NCBI GenBank assembly: GCA_013396655.1
Contig: WBMV01001912.1
Location: 558,001 to 622,000, forward strand
Source: Campylorhamphus procurvoides
Lineage: Eukaryota > Chordata > Aves > Passeriformes > Dendrocolaptidae
Length of the DNA: 64,000 nucleotides
Reading direction: 5' to 3'
A program made the translations under genes and the position numbers. Below, one piece after another: positions 60,249-64,000 of the stretch. Under the pieces are notes generated by a model that was not told the DNA's origin, searched no databases, and saw only the letters and a list, made by a program, of their open reading frames with translations. Positions within the stretch are counted from its first letter, which is position 1; every line of letters begins with the position of its first letter.

Positions 60249-60834
60249 TGTTTAAACCCAGCTGGCAACAAGGCCTGACACAGGCATTTGCTTGTTCGTC
60301 CTTTAGTCAAATGCAGAAGAGAATCAAAAGGGTGAAAGTAAGAAAACTCATGGGTTGAGATAAAGACACTTTAATAGGTAAAGCATAAGCCACTCACACA
60401 AGCAAACCAAAACAAGGAATTCCTTCTCAACTTCCCATCGGAAGGCAGGTGTTCGGTCATCTCCAGAAAGGCTCCAAGGGCTTCCTCACACATAACAGTG
60501 ACTTGGGAAGGCAAAAGCCATCACTCTTAACAACCCCCTTTCCTTCTTCTTCCGCCATATTTATATGCTGAGCGTGATGACGTATGGTGTCACTTGTGTC
60601 AGTTGAGATCAGTTGTCCCAGTTTTTTCCCCTCCTGATTTCTTATGCACCTCCCCAACCTCCTCACTGGCAGGGCAGTGAAAGAAGCAGAAAAGATTTTG
60701 GTTATGTTCAAGCACTGCTCAGCAATAACAAAAATATATTCAATGTCAACCTTGCTCCCAGCACAAATCCAAAGCATAGCCCCATACTAAGTACTGTGAA
60801 GAAAATGACCTCTACTTCAGCCAAAACCACCACA
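60249..60834 (-). mobile_element. Solo ERV LTR, well preserved (minus orientation)
   Basis: In minus sense it begins TGTGGTGGTTTTGGCTG and runs through 'tatggggctatgctttgga', then a TATA box (60559-60567), to 'tctcaacccatgag' and 'gctgggtttaaaca'. This is a widespread avian ERV LTR known to me by its sequence pattern. No viral genes flank it, so it is a solo LTR left by recombination between two LTRs. The target-site duplication is not recognisable, which suggests an old insertion. A fragment of the same family lies at 44725-44887. Confidence 0.8.
60559..60567 (-). promoter_or_regulatory. LTR TATA box
   Basis: gcatataaat on the minus strand in the U3 part of the LTR, at the position expected for its core promoter. 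Confidence 0.55.
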
Positions 60835-63352
60835 TCTGGATTTATATTTTAGTTGTGAATGGCACATCAGCTTCATACGTTCCAGTGTGACATCCTTCAT
60901 AAAGGCCTTCCAGAGAAAAATGGATTAGGATTTCCTGTGGCTCTATCTTAGTAGACCTTTGTTATAGATTTGAATGCACCACATTTGGATTAACAATTAG
61001 AAAGGTCAGAGCTCAACTGAGACCTGAGGCAATGTTCGATATCTTGACAGTAAAGGACAGAAGATATTCCCGTGAATACAGAATGTCTACCTGAACCATT
61101 CTGAAAAAAAGTAGGGCAAACAGTAAACTGTTACCTAAAGATGCTTGAATTCAGAAAACTCTATTGGATTGTAACTCACTCCAAGTGCTGACTGAAAGAA
61201 AGACTGACAGTTGTTTTGGAAAGGGCAGGTTGCTTCCTGTGCAGTACTTAAAGGGCTAAACTCAGAAAGGGATGGACCATCACTTGGAAGGATGAACTTT
61301 TGTTTTCAAACAATAGTGTGGATAACTACATCACTCTATCCTGTACATGTACAAGCGTGATGGTAGCTGCACTCAAACTCAGCAGCTGACAGTGTCAGCA
61401 AGATTCCTGATAGCAGGTGGAAGAAAAAAAAGTGTTTCTTTTTCTGTGCTATTCAGGCAACAATGAGTACTACATGGCCCTAGAGACTTTGCTGACATGG
61501 GTGACCAAGAAATAGCAATCAAGGTGACAGGTAGGTTCTGTTGCAGCAGATACCAGTTCAGCAATAGCAGCAGTAAGACTGCACCAGCGACAGCAATTGA
61601 CATGAACCCTTCATAGCAAAATATCAAATGGCAGCTTTCTGTATTTCTGTATTTTATTATTTCTGTATTTTAATCTCAAAACTGAATTTATCATTTTATT
61701 TGATACTAGGCCTATAACCCACGAGTCAAACTTCTGAGAGTTAGTCTGGATAAGTGAAATTTAAAACCATGGTGACCAGTTCTCCAAAAGCAAGAGAAGG
61801 AAAGCAAGCCATTGTGGGATTTCTGAGCATTTGCATACACATTATATACACATATATATATATATAAATACACAAATGTGGCTTGAAAGAAATTTGGTTT
61901 TTAAGCTTTTTAGCAATAAACACATGTTGATTCATATGAAAAAATAAGGAAACTCCACAATTTTTAGATTTTGTATTATAGTGCCTAAACTTGCAAAACA
62001 AATGACAATAGAAAACAGAAATTTTTATTTTAAATGAAATTGGATATCTGCACCAAAGGAAGCATTTTATATACTCTCTCTGTAGATATCAAAATAACTT
62101 CAGAAAGTTTGGATTATTTTAGGGTTTTTCTGTGGACTCCAGATGTAGGTCCAGCTTGAGGAATATGAACCAGAATATAAAATTTCATCATATTCTCTGC
62201 TCACTGTAACTGCTGTTTTTTTTTTTTCACAGCTATAGCTCAGCTAGATTATTCTAATTACATAAGAATTAGCTTTTTAATTATGTAGAACTGTCTTAGT
62301 GTTATAGACAGCTATAAAATGGCACAATTTTTCAGAAATTCTGTGATTGGCAATTACTCTGCAATGCTATCTAGACAGAAAGCAGTATTTCATCACAAAT
62401 TGTTTTAGTGTGACAGTTTCCCTTGAGTATTTTTATATTTATTTATTCTATATGAAACTGAAAGAGTATGTATGTCTTCCCAGCCTACCACAAACTTTCA
62501 TGCAGATAAATCTCATGGTAAATTGCAGAAAGAATTTTCAAACTTGAACAAATAGTATTGCTTATACTGAAAATATAAAACTGAAATCAGTGCAGGTTTA
62601 AGTGTGAATGTAAGAAATGGACTATTTAATCTGCTCAGTGGAAAAGATGTTGAATATATTCATAGTTTGTTCACAACAGGAATTTAAATGCCAGGATTTT
62701 TGCCTGTCATATTTAAAATTTATTTGAAGATGAGTTGGTTACTTCAAGTCAGCTCTAGGAAAATGAGAGAAAAGTAAAAAAGAAAAAAAATGAAAAAGAA
62801 AAAGATAGTTGTAATGTCCTCCAACTTATATGCTAAAAAACCATGATTAATTTCTACCAAATCTTCTTATCACCCTGGAAACTGATAAAATTACAAGAAA
62901 GATACCAGACTATGTGTTCAGTAAAAGACAAACAGGGTCTAAATTAAATTATGCCTAAAAGCACTTTAACACAACTGGACCTACGCTGTTATTATTTGAT
63001 GGGGTTACTCTACCCAATGTCAACTAAAACTCATTAAATGAGCACCAAATAACTGAGGTCAAAATGAAGAACTAACTTTCTTGAGTGTACTACTGAGCAT
63101 TTCCGAAATTACAGATCTCAAGCAACACTGAACTTTGACCATGCAGTACATTTGTTGTTTGGCTTGTTAAAATTTGTTTTGATTTTTCAGTAACTTTTTA
63201 CTCCTCACCCTGTCCTAGTAGTTTGTTTTTCTTTTCTTTTTAGGATGGTGGGTTAGTCAGGTAATTGATTTATTGGGTCTTTTTTTTTTTTTTAAAGGCG
63301 CTTTCAGATGCTTATGGTACCTTCCAGGAGATTCTGCAGGCATTGCCTATAT
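60835..63352. other. AT-rich sequence, no gene seen
   Basis: No gene or transposon is recognised. Includes a TA-rich tract (61843-61867) and poly-T tracts (62217-62228, 63281-63293). Confidence 0.45.
61843..61867. repeat. (TA)n tract
   Basis: An alternating TA run with one CA interruption. Confidence 0.8.
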
Positions 63353-63835
63353 TAAAATAGAATAAAATAATTTCAGTCCAAAGGAACCTAAAATGATCAT
63401 CTAGTCCAAACACCTGACCATTTCAGCGCTGACCAACATACACTATTACAGATACTGTAGAAATGCCTCTTCAACACTGACAGTCTTGGGACATGGACCA
63501 CCTCCCTAGAAATCCTATTGCAGTGGCTGACCATTCTCTCAGTAAAGAAATTCTTCCTAATGTCCTGTTAAAACCTGCCCTGGCCAGCTTTGGCCCATTA
63601 TTCCACATCTTATCACTGAATACAAAGAAGAGCTCAACACCTCCTTTTCCTCTTCCCTTCCTAGAGAAGCTGTGGCATTGACATCACACTTCAGCCTCCT
63701 TTTCTACAAACTCGATGAACCCAAATTCCTCAGCTGCTCCTCATAGGCCATTCCGTCCAATCCTTTCACCAGCTTTGTTGCTCTCCTCTGTTGCCCTTTC
63801 ACATTCTACACTTCCAGTCTGGTAGAAGGCTTTTC
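63353..63835 (-). mobile_element. CR1 LINE 3' end (minus orientation)
   Basis: The complement of a CR1 3' end. The left edge 'aaaatagaataaaataattt' is the remnant of a TTCTA-type tail, followed by 'atgatcatctagtccaaac' and 'agtaaagaaattcttcctaa'. The element then runs rightwards into older 3' UTR and ORF2-end sequence. It pairs in subfamily with the copy at 10381-10896. No frame is intact and the right edge is approximate. Confidence 0.88.
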
Positions 63836-64000
63836 CAGTTGCAGTGTGGAACTCACTCTGGATTTTCCTTAGCACTTATCATAGATATGTATTCGCTGGT
63901 TCTTAAGAATCAATTCCTGAACAGCAGAGTGCTGCGATGTAAACTGTAATGATTAAAGGTCTGCAACAAATTTATTGCCCAGTTACAGATACCTAGCATC
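63836..64000. other. Window end, no gene seen
   Basis: Short unique sequence after the CR1 copy; nothing recognised. Confidence 0.4.

Noticed and set aside
1..64000. tRNA, rRNA, mitochondrial insert or CRISPR array
   Set aside because: Reading both strands by eye showed no tRNA B-box context, no mitochondrial gene order and no regularly spaced identical repeats. A tRNAscan or BLAST run would be decisive.

Overview
The window looks like bird nuclear DNA. Fragments of chicken-repeat-1 (CR1) LINEs occur on both strands. Their 3' ends match the avian consensus, including the 'aggtcccttccaac' box and ATTCT-type tails. Several avian-type endogenous-retrovirus LTRs are also present. The sequence is AT-rich and gene-poor, as expected for an intergenic desert or a very long intron on a macrochromosome. 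The LTR families suggest a neoavian bird, possibly a songbird. That placement rests on recalled family resemblance and is not firm.

No complete protein-coding gene was recognised on either strand. Nearly all open frames are short chance frames or pieces of decayed transposons. The supportable content is therefore mainly mobile elements, simple repeats, inverted repeats and a local assembly defect. Three small stretches look like spliced exons: good splice sites with one open frame at 18622-18687 and 20631-20747 on the plus strand, and a weaker one at 49773-49844 on the minus strand. None matches a protein I can name.

Layout: 1-32 kb is dominated by CR1 copies at 2560-2936 (+), 3659-4930 (-), 10381-10896 (+), 14940-16160 (-), 21765-21835 (+), 29345-29790 (-) and 30885-31335 (+), separated by AT-rich unique sequence. 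At 16196-18353 the same sequence is repeated in pieces, each joined to the next by a single N. This is best read as overlapping contigs that were never merged. From 34 to 61 kb LTR elements take over: 34455-34708 (+, cut by an N), 35708-38990 (-, an LTR with polypurine tract and decayed internal sequence), 41490-42346 (-, uncertain), 44725-44887 (+), 52140-52809 (-), 55997-56941 (-) and 60249-60834 (-). A last CR1 lies at 63353-63835 (-).

No operons, CRISPR arrays, tRNA or rRNA genes, or novel gene systems were seen. The items most worth checking are the candidate exons, the unmerged contigs, the decayed provirus with the longest open frame of the window (159 codons), the perfect inverted repeats, and a few stretches that read like conserved non-coding elements.
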